From positions 4,371,001-4,435,000 of the forward strand of contig JBANDB010000007.1 of the NCBI GenBank assembly GCA_037576215.1: a DNA stretch of 64,000 nt, in the 5' to 3' direction. The notes beneath the pieces were generated by a model. The model was not told where the DNA came from and ran no database searches. It saw nothing but the letters and a program-made list of their open reading frames with translations. A program made the translations under genes and the position numbers. Below, piece after piece: positions 34,787 to 47,769 of the stretch (position 1 is its first letter; every line of letters starts with the position of its first letter). Source of the stretch: Armillaria gallica. Its lineage: Eukaryota > Basidiomycota > Agaricomycetes > Agaricales > Physalacriaceae.

Positions 34787-36179
34787 TTAAACTGAGTTTT
34801 TCAAGGCAATGAAGGTTACGTAGTCCTTGTTGTAAAGGTAACTATAACCACTGATATAAGGGGAAAAATGGTATAGCGTAGGGCTTACCATGAAATCTAA
34901 GCCTTTTCCAGGTGCATTATAGCGGTTGAACTCCAAAGTTCTCAAATACGGAGAACAGCCAGGCAGGACAGCGAGAATTGCCATTTCATGATCGTCCCCG
35001 TCCCAGCAGTAGGAAAGCTCTAGGCTGTCCAAATTACTAAATGTTAAAATCCGAAGCAGGTCTCCGCCAGATACAATATTTGTGGAGATCTTCCAGTCGT
35101 CACATTCGTCCGGGTCAAATGGCAATGGATACGGATTTAAAGACAAGTGAGTAACGGTGCTTGATAAGGCCCGTAAGATGGGGTCATTGGGCACGTAGTT
35201 GACAGTGGACAATGTCAGAGATTGCAAGTGCGAGAGGCAATGGATAGGGAAATTCGAACAGTCCTCATCTGGAACCACATCCCTGCATGGTATCATTTGC
35301 AGGTCGAGATTGCGCAGCATGGATCCAGGAAATACGGCCGAAAGCCACAGAGAATGGATATTGCGTGGGAGTGGAGGACTATATCCACGAACGGTTAAAT
35401 CCGTCAGGAAGGGAAACGGCTGACGAAGAATTTCGGCGGAAACCTCTGCAGGTAATTCTAGTGTTTTTAACGTTCCACGACAGTGGTCCAGAAGAAGTTG
35501 AAGATTATGTATCTCCACCTGGCATTGCTCCGATGTGCGCTGCCCAGGATTGCCCACACGTTCTGCATAATCGATGGGGGCTAGGGAAGCGTCGTAGATG
35601 AAGCGTTCAAGCGTGAGTCCCTCAAGATTAATTGGAGCAAGGGATTCTCGGCCGTATCGCCACTGCGCATCTATTTCTAGTGATTTGAGAGACACGGAGA
35701 GGCGCAGGGATTGTAGTAGAGAATGCCAAGCTCCGTGTCGCCTATGACCAGCGATAGATATGCGCAAAGTTCCCAGAGCAGACATACGCGGTAAAGCCCG
35801 TTCCAGCTGCTCTGACATTTCGGGTGGAGGGTCCGTTTGATGCAAGACATTTATATCATTGCCACCACAAAGTTGAATATGAAGTATTCTGACGTTCAAA
35901 TATCTCAGAACGACAGCAGAATCTCAGTTTGATCATACCTGACGTAGATCCATAAAGACTCTGGCACAAAGTCGTGTTTTAATTCGCGCCAGACCCATCG
36001 AACGTTTTCGTATATCCGCGAGGCGCAGAATTCGTGGAAGTAATGGGATACGGCGGCCAAAGATCTTGCGTTGTGGTCATAACAAAACATGTAGGCGGAC
36101 TTTCCACGCTTCGGGGGATCAACAAACCAGAAAATGCACTCCAGAAAACATCTTCGTCGATAGTGTCAAGCCTAGCCAT
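34787..36179 (-). CDS. F-box/LRR-like protein, N-terminus with possible frameshift
   Basis: The long exon (34787 to about 35902) carries irregular leucine-rich repeats: ALPRMSALGTLRISIAG, SLRLSVSLKSLEIDA, LQLLLDHCRGTLKTLELP and CLSHLQSLTLSTV. It joins upstream through a very short intron (about 35 bases, donor GTATGA) to NARSLAAVSHYFHEFCASRI, which resembles the second half of an F-box (compare LRSLALVSRYF). The first part, MARLDTIDEDVFW at 36179, is in a different frame; one missing base near 36138-36145 would reconnect it with ECIFWFVDPPKRGKSAY. Alternatively translation starts at the ATG at 36090. It would be a probable SCF ubiquitin ligase adaptor; the substrate is unknown. Confidence 0.65.
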
Positions 36180-36884
36180 GAGTGAAAGGTTGTCTAGGAT
36201 GCCACAAGGTAACTGGCAAACAAATAAAGTGCACTGCTCCGTGCTTGGCTGAAAATAATCAGCACTCATAGGTCCTTTACCTTGACACCCCGACACAGAG
36301 GCAAATAGGAAGGCAGACACGAATCTGAGCTCGTCTCAGAGAAGTTCGTCTCTTATATTCGAAGAAAAGGAGAATTCTCATGACGAAGAGATGGGTCAAC
36401 GCATACGACGTGGCGTGGGAAATAACCATTTGAATAGTCACTCTGAAATCCATGCTGCAATCGCTAACTTTGAACAAACTTGGAAGGCAGTTACAACGTT
36501 TGAAACGTTGACCAGGACTCTCGGCCACTTTATCAAATCTCAACTACTTGTCTATCAAGAGATTAAATAAGAGTCTGACTTGGAAATTGGAATGAACAGC
36601 GCAGGGAGTATGCGTCCCTTCATTGCGCTTAAGACATCTATCCAGTTCGCGACCCCCCGCAGTTCATGACGTGGTAATAAGTTCATCATTGGGATTCGAA
36701 TGTACAGATGCAACCAGTCCCAACGGTCAGAATGATACAGAATACAATACTTTTTAATACATCTAGTGAATAAATACAGGTTGTTGGTACAAAAAGTATC
36801 ATCAACAAAACGGTATCGATACAACTACCAAGACTGAAGCATCCCTTGAGCACATTCCTACGATGCAAAAGTTAGGAACATTGA
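36180..36884. other. Intergenic, no recognisable gene
   Basis: Short frames only. It lies between the 3' end of POL2 and the 5' end of the F-box/LRR-like gene, so it contains the promoter of the latter. Confidence 0.5.
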
Positions 36885-39800
36885 TTATGAAAGTATGTTA
36901 AGACAGACCTTCAGCCGTCCCAGATTATGCACAATCGCCACGTTGACCATCGTCTTAAGTTTCCGTCGCACATCCCCCCTATTCAGGGTGAACTGATACG
37001 CTCCTGAGCACTGGCAAAACTTGGATACGTTGTCGGATTGTATTTGCCGGCACTTTGAACATTTCAAATCCTGCAGCGCAAACGACCGCTCCATGTCAAA
37101 CAGCACCTTCATCAGCGTGAGCTCGATAGCTTGCCGATCATATTCTCCGTGACAGCTGAGGCAGATCCATCTCTGCGACACGTCGAGATTATTCGGAAGC
37201 AGGTCCGGGTCACGGCAAAAGTCGAAGTCGCGCAGGGCATCACAGTGCCTACAGGGGACGTTGGAGAGGATAAGCGGTTCGCAGGGGTTACGGAAGATGG
37301 CATCGTTCGCGAATTCGCGAACCCCGATAAGATCGAGTAGATTCCGTTTTAACAATCCGATTTCAACCTGATAGTCCTTGGCCAGCGCGAACACCGCACA
37401 TGTGAACTTGACAAACTCCAAGACAGGGTCGGAGAGATGTAGGTAGGAGCCAGGAAGGACCGGGAAATCGAAGCTACCTGTTAGTTCTTCGTTCAGCATG
37501 GCCTCTCTGTGTCGTTCTTGTACGCTTCCAACCAGTTTGAGGAGTTTTCTGGTCAAGCGTCGGGCGATGAACTCCTGCGTTGACTCTATTTCGCTCTTTT
37601 TCGTAACATCCCGCTGACTGGAATCTGGGGCGCCGTTGCGTAGTGCACGTAGAGGTACTCGTGATGCCTCGTTGGTGCGCTGTCGAATCTTGTAGAGCTC
37701 TACCGCGAAGAATTGGATGGCGACACCAAAGTCCCTCTGGATGGCTGGCGGAAGGAACTCTGCGATATTCCAATGGTTCTCCAACGTCAGCTCTTCAGGG
37801 GGCTCGAGAGCTAGAGGATCTTCGCACACGATACCTCCCATGTTGGCGTTGTCCATGAAGAGTAGAAAGTCGTAGAACTTGTCCGTTTGCAAATAAATAT
37901 GTTCAAAGAGTTCGTGGGATGTGACGGCGGTATTGATGTATGTCGCATACGCATGGGCTGTGCCGGGAGGTTTAGAGGTGGAGAGAAGTATCCGACTGAA
38001 ATCAGCGTAGACAACATGCGATCCGAGGCGTTTGAATTCCGCTAAAAGCTGTATGAACGTCTTTCGCATAAGACTATGAACGAAGCGATGGAGGTTGGGG
38101 TCATAGAGTTGCGATGCGCTTGAGCTTATCCATCGCCAGAAATGGTCGATTGACACAGAAGGGCTTCCAAGCTCGCCATGGATTTTGTCAAGTAGCCATG
38201 TCTTCACCATATTCCTTAGAATACTAAACGTCTGCGCGGATATATTCGACTCGCCCAGGGTGAGATCCCGCTGTCCCTCACCATTCTTGTACTCGTCCAG
38301 TGTCTTGGAGACCGAGTCGACGGCAGTCGACCCACCGGTCCCCTCGAGCTCATTGATGACGACGGAATGTAGGACAGAATTGACGGCCAGATTTCGAACG
38401 CTGATTTCGAGACAGACATTAGAGTAACATCCAGGTGACTGGAACTCTGTGGTTGGGAACTCCTCTGACAATCTCTGGTCATTCTCAATACCGCCGAGGT
38501 CAGGCTGCTCCCCGGGAGACCACCAGAGTACCATGTCGTTCTGGATAAGACGGCGAGCGAATGAGATGTCGGAAAGAAGAAGGGGCTGGTCACCCTCAAT
38601 ATGTCCGATGGGGACATCGTAGTAATCCGCGAGCGATATCATACGGTCAAGCCAGGGGCCAAGCGAAAGGTACCGATTCAACATCTTCTGAGCGACGTGG
38701 GTCTGCCATGGAAACACATCGAGTGTATGAGGTCCCCGAGCTTTGGTCATCGAGAGTACAGGGAATTTGGACAATTTCGGAAGCAGTCGGTCAAAATACG
38801 ACTGATCTTTGCTCGAAGAAATGACGACAGTATATGATTTGTCTTCCATTAAGCCAAACTCGCGCGAAATGGCTTTGAGGGCAGTGGCGTCGGTTGAATG
38901 ATATGTTGTAGTAAACTCACGACTGTCCTCGTAAGTTATAGAGGGAGAGGTCCCATACTTGTCTTGTCTCTTCCGCTTCAAGTCGGCATAAGTCGCCTCC
39001 AATTTGGGTATGGGTTGGCGGCGTGTGGCTGGATCAACGACATGAAGCTTGACGGGACCCGTTGGTGCGAAGGTAGCAAATACGTGCAGCGGAGCAGTCG
39101 CAGAGCACGCATGATACAGGAATATATATTTGCCACCGGTTCCTCCCTGTAGGTACTTTCGGGCAGCAGAGGTTAAGTGAGTTGCACGATCGAGTTGATG
39201 AAGGTCGAAACCAACGGTCTGGCCTCGGTTCAAAGTCATATTGGGGTCTTCAACGGTACATGACCTTCCCAATTTGAGAAGACCTCGAAGAACGAGAGGG
39301 ACCTTACATAGGCGTTAGCAATGCTCCTTGGCTTAGAGCGAAACACATTACCTGTTCTTCAAATACTCCATCAACATTAGGATCATTGGCAAGGTCAATG
39401 AAGTGCTCATGGATGTCATTGTAAACATCTTCACGAACGGACAGCTGGTAAAGATTCGTTGACGGCCGTTCACGAGGTAGACTGCGAGTGACTTTCTCAA
39501 AGGTATAGAAATCAGGCCGGAAGATGTCCTCCTTGGGATTTCTGAGATGAATATACATCTCTCTGGGAATTCGCAAAGGCGCTGAGACGATCTCCCCATC
39601 GACAGACAACCATAGAATAAACCGACCAGCAATCTTGCTCGGGCGGATTTGCAATATGTCCCAAGTGCGACTCGTCTTGACTTTGACGCCTCGAAACATG
39701 GATGGCACAACGACTGGTGCCGAAGTATTCCAACGGATGTCTTGTCGTTGCTTCCAACGAGGGCGCATCGCCTTAATCCAAGCAGAATAGTTGGCGGAGG

Positions 39801-42800
39801 GATCAGGTATTGCAGGAAGAGTATCTTCCTCAGCTTCTGGCTCCGGCGTCTTCGGTCGAATTTTGCGCTTAACAACGGCAATGCGAATACGATTGCTCTG
39901 CGTCTCTTCCCCTTCAATATCCTCAATGTCACGATGCAGCGGAGGTTGTGACTCTCCTTCGACAGCGGGTTTGAAGAAATCGGTGAGCTTGTTTTGCTTG
40001 AATTTGTCGCCGGCTACTGCCACTCGTCTATGAAGCCAGTCGGGGTGTCGTATACGAGGAACGGGATTGGGAACCTTCTGCATAGCAGCCGGAATCGTGA
40101 TGAGTTTTTGAATCACTGATCCAAGACGCTCGATGTAATACTGCCAATCCAAGATCGACCGCAGTTCAAAGTTGACCATGCTGCTATCTTTGAGCCATTT
40201 GCGAAGGTAAATTCTCTTGACGCTTTCCTCCGCAGAAAAAATTGCGACCGGGACAGCACGCTCCGTGACAGGCGCTCCGATTGGACGTTCTGAGATAATG
40301 AACTTGCACGCAAGACCCTTGTCCTTCACCATCTGATCGCCAAGGAAGTCCGCAAGGCGACGAGCCGTACTGATGGACGTTGACTTTTGCCCACCATATT
40401 CAGCAAGTGTCCTGGACATGCTTCGATTCTCTGCAATGAGCTCAACAAGCTCGTCGTCGTCAAGACTCTCGGCTTTACTGAAGAGGACATCGAGCCATTG
40501 ATCGGCTACCTCCGCGACCGCAGTATAGCATTCCTGCGTGGTGGTGCCAAGCAGGAACTTCTCAAAGATCTGGGATTGGAAGATTTTGATCAACTGAAGC
40601 TCTCCGCGCCGCTTGACTTCGAAACCTTTCAACTCGGCCAATGAACCATCGTCGTTGAAAACAGCATAACGTTTCTTCAACAACTTATCTTCCTCCTTCG
40701 AAGACGGCAAGATCATGGCCTTGTAAGGACCATCGAGTTCGAAGAAGATCGAGTTCTCGCTGTGTACCTTATACAAGCCCGTTTCGGGATCCAAATCGTG
40801 GTACTGGTGATTGGTAAATTTTGCGTGAACGAGATGATTCAGCATGGTACAGGGATAGGAGAAGGCGATAGCTTTGCCGTTCGCGAGTTGGAACTTGAAA
40901 TTCTCCGGGAAGACGCCGGGGAGCATACACCAAATTCCATCAGTGTCCAGCTCGAGCGGCCGTCCAATCTGTTCGACTAATGCACGCGCCATCTGGATGA
41001 TCGTTGCACCAGTAAGACAGGTAATACCTGCCATCTCCATCGAATGCCATCGAGCACCTTTTCGCATGACGTATCCGTAGAACGAGTTTAAAATGCACTT
41101 GTGAGCGAGCTGCAAAGAGTCGTACAGCACAATCATCTTCTTCGCCTCGTCAATCTCAGCTATGGACTTTCCGCCGCTGACCGCTGAGTCCAAGTTCTTC
41201 TTCCAGGTCTTGTGAAGACCTTTGTATTCGTAACGACGGTCACGGAACCTCCGCACAGTATCCACATAGAAAGGATTCTCCCTCTGACAAATGATGGCTT
41301 CGCGGTTCTCGATCTTCGTGTCCTTCGTCTTCTTATAGACCTTGCGGGAGTAGTCACCGAGTCGCTTGTGGAGTAACGCTGTTTGCTCTGCAGGAGATAG
41401 ATCAGGGAAGCGTCTTTGAGGATGTCCAGGACGTCTTGGAGGGAAGTTTTCCTGGTTCAGGGCATGCCTGATCATGTTGTATTCGTCACGATGAGCAGGA
41501 AAGAACTCTCCTCTCCAGGCCCATTCCAACCGTCGGTCACAAGTCTTCCCCGGTCTGTTGTAATCACAGACGGCGCAAACAGATTCATCGACCATGGAGT
41601 CTGGCTGCAGTCGATTTGACAACATGATATTAGGATACATCGCCGCAACGTCCAAGTGATAGATGAGTGGATTGTCCGTGCGTTTCGGATTGTCCCTCAT
41701 GACTTCCAGGGCAGCTTGTATCTCCGCTTTGACTTCATCATAGTTTGTCACGTCATCCATAGATGACTTGGACTCCTCGACGATGCAAAAAGTCAGGGCC
41801 GCGTCGAGTTCATCAATCAACTAAACAAACTAGTTAGCATCCAATCTATGATGCACCGAAGTAATCCTCGTACCTGCTGTACGGCTGCAGGTACAATCTT
41901 GAAATCGGTCTGGATGTCACTGCGGAAAACACCAGCTTCCAAAGCTTCGACATGTCCGCCGACGTAGGTTTCAGATGCTAGAAGGTGACCATCATACATA
42001 TGCCCATGTGCTTCTTCGTGTCTGTTTGGCATAATGATTTCGCCTCGAAAGGCTTCAACCTAACAAGAACGATAAACCAAAGTGTGAAAAGAAATTCGTG
42101 GGCTTACCATCAGCAAGGTTTCGCATAAAGTTCCGGTACCCTTACGCAGCACCTCATCAGGGCAAAGCGGGATGATGTTACAGAGAGAGAATATGAAGGG
42201 GTGGACATATTTCATGTAGAGATAATACGTGGCAACAGCATCAGAAACTGAATACTGGGCCAAGACTTGAGGCTGTTCCATGGCATATCTAGAAAGAGCA
42301 TCGTAAGGTCATGTTATGAATACTCGAACTGAGCACATACGGAGTCATTAGCTCAGGGTCCAACTCTATAGGATTGTATCCGAGCTTTGCTGTGGTCACT
42401 GCTTTTAAACCTTGACTTCCTTGGGGAAGGTAGGAATCTCGTTTCACCCATCGGAAACAATCCATGTGTACACATGTACGACTCTTATACTCATCCTCGG
42501 AGTCCTTAGCGAAACCAGTCTGAAGGAACATGTCGATTCCATTAGCCTGCGATCTCGCATCCAGAAAGGGAAAATCGAAGAAGTCTCCGTTGAAAGTCGC
42601 CATAACAGTCGGTTTCACGTCTTGTATGTGAGAGAAGAACCGATTGATAGTAGCGGCCTGGAGTTTCTCAGCTTGAAAATAGTTCAATGAAACGAAGGCG
42701 ATGTACAAACCTCGTTTTCTTCGTTGAATATTATAAATGGCCCCTCGTATCCTTCTTTGGGAGTGTACTCGAAGTCTTCGATATCTTCACTGACGATCTC

Positions 42801-43924
42801 CCTATTCGTGATCAGATATCCTTGTCCGTCCACCATATAAGAGATCATCATCACTTGGTCAATGGCCTGGTCGGGGAACTTGAGCGGCGCCTTCGTCGTT
42901 TCGATATCATAAGCCATGACAACAGGGTCCGCACGCTTGACACGCTCGGCAATATGACGAAAGGCAGGCTGACCTGCTGTAAATGTCACGGCATACCACA
43001 AACCGACACGAATGTCGATGTCGATAGCGACACGAAGATAGTAGGGAACATCATATTCCCTGATGTCGATGATGCACTCCCGAGGGTCCATATCGCGTGC
43101 CCGGGGCCCCTTCCCTCCAAGCGCTTCCAACTCCCCGTCAAGTTCGACACCCATACTTGCTCCGCCTGCAGATGCGCTGACAACTTCTGCATACGCGTCG
43201 ACGGCGTCGCGTTTGGAGCTATTTTCCAAGGCGAGAGGCAGGAGATCCCGTCTGACGGCTAGAAGGTCTGATACGTTCCGAAAACAGAGTTGCAGATAGA
43301 GACGATGGTGACCCATGAGATGATTCGGAAGCTTCAAGTCCTCCTTGCGCTCGCGCGAGATTCGACAGATCAGTCCTTCGTACTTCTTATTCAGCCACTC
43401 TTCAATAGTGGATTCAGTTCCGTTCTGGACTTTGTGAGATGTTGTTTGTTCAAGAAGTAAAGAGCTTACCTTGCACGCGATGCAGAAGTAGGGTTCGTAT
43501 GCATAAGTGGCCTTGAACATCCCGCCATCGTCTTGAATGAAATAATAATCAACCGCGGCTTTGCCAGAGGGCCAGTCTGGGTCCTTGAGCAGCGTCTTAA
43601 CAAAGTAGGTGAGTAAAAACCTCTGACACAACGTAGAATACGCACGGGATGCATATTGACTAGCCAGCCTTCCTTCATTCCACCTTCCTGTATTCTGGAA
43701 AAACCGAGCTTTTCATCGACTTCGTCGTTCAAAGCGATCCTCTCGAATCTCTCGGCCAATTGCGTTCCGTCGTCCTCACGTTTCGGCGCAGGTTCGCCAG
43801 GCTTGTTGCTGCCACCTCTGCCACGTCCACGACCGCGCCACCCACCGCGAAAACTCGATCGAAACGAGCCTCCACCTCTACCGCGAGACGAGGTGAGTCC
43901 AAATGTGCCGCGTCCTCGAGCCAT
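36885..43924 (-). CDS. POL2: DNA polymerase epsilon catalytic subunit
   Basis: The leading-strand replicase, about 2,200 residues in several exons. The N-terminus is an Arg-Gly-rich tail ([10 protein letters not shown]...). The catalytic half begins [15 protein letters not shown]. Exonuclease motifs are [13 protein letters not shown] (Exo I), [10 protein letters not shown] (Exo II) and [13 protein letters not shown] (Exo III). Polymerase motifs are [17 protein letters not shown] (A), [15 protein letters not shown] (B) and [12 protein letters not shown] (C). Cysteines in [16 protein letters not shown] match the iron-sulphur site of the catalytic core. A PCNA-binding box, QNKLTDFF, lies at about 39990. 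After the intron 39303-39351 the inactive second polymerase module follows. It ends in the CysA (CRHC ... CLSC) and CysB (CSKC ... CQC) metal-binding motifs that bind the other subunits. All hallmark residues are present and no lesion is seen. Confidence 0.96.
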
Positions 43925-44324
43925 GTCGAGGTCGTCGAATATGGAACTGTTCAGAGAGAAAATGGGCAAGATTGTAAGAATTGTGACAAGGGATGTGATG
44001 AGCACGTGATGTGACGATCGCGATGGTCAATGGACGGCCCCTGATCAATCCCTTTTTTGTCAACGTCTTTTTTTGTTCTCCGCTTGTGCTCGCCAGACAT
44101 GGTTTCTCTTCCTCGATGTTTCATGGACAAGCACCCTTGCTCTGTCGCAGACATGGTTTCTCTTGGACCTCGTCCCACTCTTGCGCGCGCTTCTGGTATT
44201 TTGTGCCTCTCTGGAAGGTGGAGCACTTCGACACTTTTCACGAATTATGTGGTTCAGTCACAGTGAAGTTCGCAGTCACCTCGTAATATGACCTCTTTGG
44301 TTTCGCCTCTCTTGTCGGGCGCCC
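43925..44324. repeat. POL2 upstream region, duplicated at 46719-47131
   Basis: From the base next to the POL2 start codon outward, this block matches the upstream region of the 44653-46718 gene. Shared phrases in order include GGAACTGTTCAGAGAGAAAA, GCACGTGATGTGACGATCGC, GGAGCACTTCGACA-like and TCGCCTCTCTTGTC. The similarity stops near 44324. The rest of the gap to 44652 has no recognisable gene. Confidence 0.85.
44002..44026. promoter_or_regulatory. Conserved 25-base promoter block with E-box CACGTG (POL2)
   Basis: An uninterrupted identity of 25 bases with 46798-46822 inside an otherwise diverged duplication. It holds CACGTG, the bHLH/Cbf1-type core, followed by TGACGATCGCGATGG. It lies about 80 bases upstream of the POL2 start. 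Stronger conservation than its surroundings suggests a binding site. Confidence 0.6.
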
Positions 44325-44652
44325 AATAGATTCATTATCTTATTGGTAAGACAACCCCTTGCTATGGCATAAAGTATTGCTGAAACCATTTCCCCAGTAT
44401 TTTGGTTAATAGCAGGACACTGAACTCGTAAGATATGAGATGGAGCTTCTTATTCTATCCAGGAACACCAATAGATCGGTATTGAATGTCATACCGTAAT
44501 GTCGAAGCTTCCAGTCCTAACCTCCTCCAGCTATGCAGCTTCTGCAAGACATCCCGCAAAGCGGTCAACAATTTGGCAAATTGTGATGATCCTTAATATG
44601 AATACACCCACGTGAAATGTTTGTAATGCAGTACACAGATTATGCTCCACTT

Positions 44653-46718
44653 TCACCTACACGTATTCCACGATGAAATTAATTTCTTGAAGGCTGCCAA
44701 TTCTGATGCTGTCCTTTGTGTCTCCTCAATGAATGGTGCAACATCCATTTCTTCCATAAGGCGCACTCCACGTCTTGACTTCATCAGCTTCAAAACTCGT
44801 CGAAGCCTCCCGACCGCAGCTGCCGTAGGGGCAGGTCGACCCTCGGAAATCATGACCTCCAAAAAATCTTCCAAATCGTAAATTGTCGAATGGATAGAGG
44901 TCGATAGAGGAGCGTCCGTATGAGATTCCTCGCTAGCATGAGCAGTATTTCTCTCTTCACTCGCACTTCTCAACACCGACCTAGCTACCCTCTGGGAGGC
45001 AGAACTCTCTGGGTCATCGGCATAATCTTCGCCAGCGGCGGCATCAAGCAGACTACGTATCTTCAAGAAACCATAGAATTCTTCATATTGCGAGTATTTA
45101 GACTCGCACATTTTCAACGCGAAGCACCAGCCTTCTCCTTCAAGTGCTCCCAGTGATTCTTGGGGGAAAGTGGAAACATGACGTTTACTCCACTCTCGAG
45201 TTACCGGACGGACGGCGGAACTGAATGCTACTCGTGGGAAGAAGTAACACATCGAAGGACTGGAGATGGAGAATTTTGGCATTGTCGCATATGAGATCAG
45301 GGCGTCAGTCAGACCCTGAACAATTTTGGGAGGATTGAGAAACGGAAGAGATGCTACGGGTATGCCGTCATCCCAACGTGTATAGCTAATGAATGAGAAT
45401 GCATTAGGATAGGATGATGCCTCGTTGGCATCGCTTTCTGCCTGGTTCAAGAGGAATGGGTGAATGAGATCCTGCATATGATAGAACAACTTGGGTTCGG
45501 TGATGATCAGTTCCTTCAGCTCTTTGTCGTGGACGGAGGTATTCAGCAGTACGAGACAAACCAAGGTTGGACGCGCTGTCAATACTTTTCTGATTGTGTC
45601 TCCCGTGATGTTAGCATTTCCAGATAGGTTTAAGGTCCGGATAGTGATGCTTGCATCAGATAGAACTGATAGAAGCTGATCTGTGTTCACAGAGAAGTTC
45701 CTCAGATCAACTTCGTGTTCGCTCCGAGACTCTTGCGCTATGACCTGCGCCAAAAGAGACAGGCCTGTGTCAGGGAAGGGATTCTGCTTGAGCAAGGCTG
45801 CCTTGATCATTGAACCTTTCTCGGGCATCCATATGACACTTTCTAGACCGGAGGTGTCTCCTGTGGCTAAGCCTTGCTCAACAGCAGCTCCCAGAGCGAG
45901 ATCAAAAAGGGAGGGAACTGGACTCTCTGGGGTGCTGCAGGACGAGGAGTCCTCGACGATTGGTGGCTCGGATGTGCCAGGAGCTTCATATTCGGCGGGC
46001 CATGCCTCAGCAAGCATATCGAGGGTAACCGTGTCTATTCCGTCAAGTGCATCAATGGCATCCCTGATGAGATTCTGGCAGAGATATAGCTCAGCTACTC
46101 AAATCAACAGTATTCCTTGACACAGATAAGCACCTCAGGTTCATTGTCGCCTGTGTTCGCATAATATTCTCGAGCATACTGAGCGGCGGATAATATTCGT
46201 GACTCTTCAAGTTTCACGAAACAATACGCAGGCTTTGATGGATTTGTGACATCGATAACAGTGATGCCTTCGTTATTGTCTATGAAGCAAGCATTTGCCA
46301 AATACGTTTCAATTCGTACAAGATATAACCTACCTCCACCTCCACTGAGCATATTAGCTGGTAGCAGGGATCCTTGAAACGATGACCGGTGGAAATAGGG
46401 ACTGAATGGGTCATTGATGTCCACATTCCACGCCGACCCTATCAAGAATGAAATATAACTGCAGGGGACTCTTGGTATACGGGGTGTATCTTGGGACTCC
46501 TGCCTCCCATATTGGCCCTGGAGTCGTCGGAGTTCATCAAGTACAATTTCGGCATTTTCCCTTTGCTCCAAGAGGGTCAAGAATCGACGCGCAGCAAGGA
46601 GAGGAAGGATACCATAGCACCATTGGTGGTGCCATGCAGCGACGCAACGGTAGTAGGCCTTGGTTTCACCGTATGGGACGACTTTGGCAATGACGAAGGT
46701 TTGCGATCGTTGGCCCAT
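44653..46718 (-). CDS. Agaricomycete-type protein of unknown function with LRR-like segment
   Basis: Two long frames join through a likely 47-base intron (donor GTCAAG, acceptor TGCCAG near 46070): ...EPEVLIC then NLIRDAIDALDGIDTVTL. This gives about 675 residues. The N-terminus, MGQRSQTFVIAKVVPYGETK then AAWHHQWCYG, is characteristic of a family of uncharacterised mushroom proteins. ARRFLTLLEQRENAEIV and GITVIDVTNPSKPAYCFV also fit. A short leucine-rich stretch (IRTLNLSGNANITGD) lies near the middle, and the C-terminal third is acidic then basic. There is no signal peptide or catalytic motif. Its promoter duplicates that of POL2 next door. Function unknown. Confidence 0.8.
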
Positions 46719-47131
46719 CGATAGCAGTAGCGGTGTCGAATAAGGAACTGTTCAGAGAGAAAATGGCATGGAAAATTTGTGACAAGATTTGGGGCTGGCA
46801 CGTGATGTGACGATCGCGATGGCCAGTCCTTTTCAAATTCAGCCTCCTTTCAAGTTCTCCTCAGCCTGTTGTGCTTGTCTACCCAAATCACAATTTTGTC
46901 CGAAAGCGGACTTGTACATTGTTTCTCTCCCCGCGGTCTCGTGGTCAAACGGCCTGGCTTTAGGCTGACATAGTCTCCTCGTCTAACTTTCGCACGCTTT
47001 TTTGATATTTTGTTCCTCTCGGGAAGACTCCGAAGTTGGAGCACTCAGCACTTCGACAGGTTTCAGGGCGAATTATGCGCTTCACAGTCGCCTCATAACT
47101 GACCGTTATCGCCTCTCTTGTCAAACGCCTC
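46719..47131. repeat. Second copy of the POL2 upstream region
   Basis: Duplicate of 43925-44324, starting immediately upstream of the 46718 start codon and in the same orientation relative to its gene. It is more diverged towards the outer end and carries small insertions and deletions. Confidence 0.85.
46798..46822. promoter_or_regulatory. Conserved 25-base promoter block with E-box CACGTG (second copy)
   Basis: Identical over 25 bases to 44002-44026 and about 80 bases upstream of the start codon of the downstream minus-strand gene. Confidence 0.6.
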
Positions 47132-47769
47132 TATATTTAAAGGCTCCTCAATTTTTACCTGGCCTTGAGATCTGATGTGTTGAGGATTATGGTTTCACAG
47201 CCACTGGGCCGACGGCGTAGCCGTCTTTCGTTTTACATTATTTTGATTTTCGTATCGATCACTACCGTTTCTTGGCTTCGTACCACCACCACCTACGTAT
47301 CTGTCCACGAATATACGTTCGTTCGAGCCATATCTGTCACGTCCTTTGTGCCTGCCGATGTCTATTCCCAACATGATGTTCAGGTCTCAGTCTTTCCACT
47401 TCGTCTAGTGTATAGGCCAACCTTGTGCTACTTCGTGGTGTACGGAATAAATTTCGCCTGGTTCTCACAGAACTTCGCATTCTTGCAGTTTTTTCCGATC
47501 CAGGGTTTAGATACGAGAAGAATCTGTCTGCACAAGCAGTGCACTAGAGAAGCTCTGTGTTTCAGTAATCGCAGGTACCGTTTCTCAGCACCCGACATGG
47601 TGCAACCACCCTGCTCTTTATATCACCTTTGATTGTCCTGGTGTGATATCACTCGTTGTTATACAACCCGATTTCGGAAATTATTCACCATGACGAAATA
47701 TCCAAACCTGATGGTACATGCACCGTTACGGATGCAACGCCGCTTTCCTGGACTATAGCGGAGGTCGAA
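47132..47769. other. Intergenic with one 155-codon frame of unknown status
   Basis: The plus-strand frame 47165-47632 has an early hydrophobic run (LSFYIILIFVSITTVSWL) but no family match. Its bias looks like non-coding pyrimidine-rich DNA. I do not call it a gene. Confidence 0.4.

Noticed and set aside
47165..47632. Secreted or membrane protein of 155 residues
   Set aside because: The hydrophobic start is the only support; composition and lack of homologues or introns make it doubtful.
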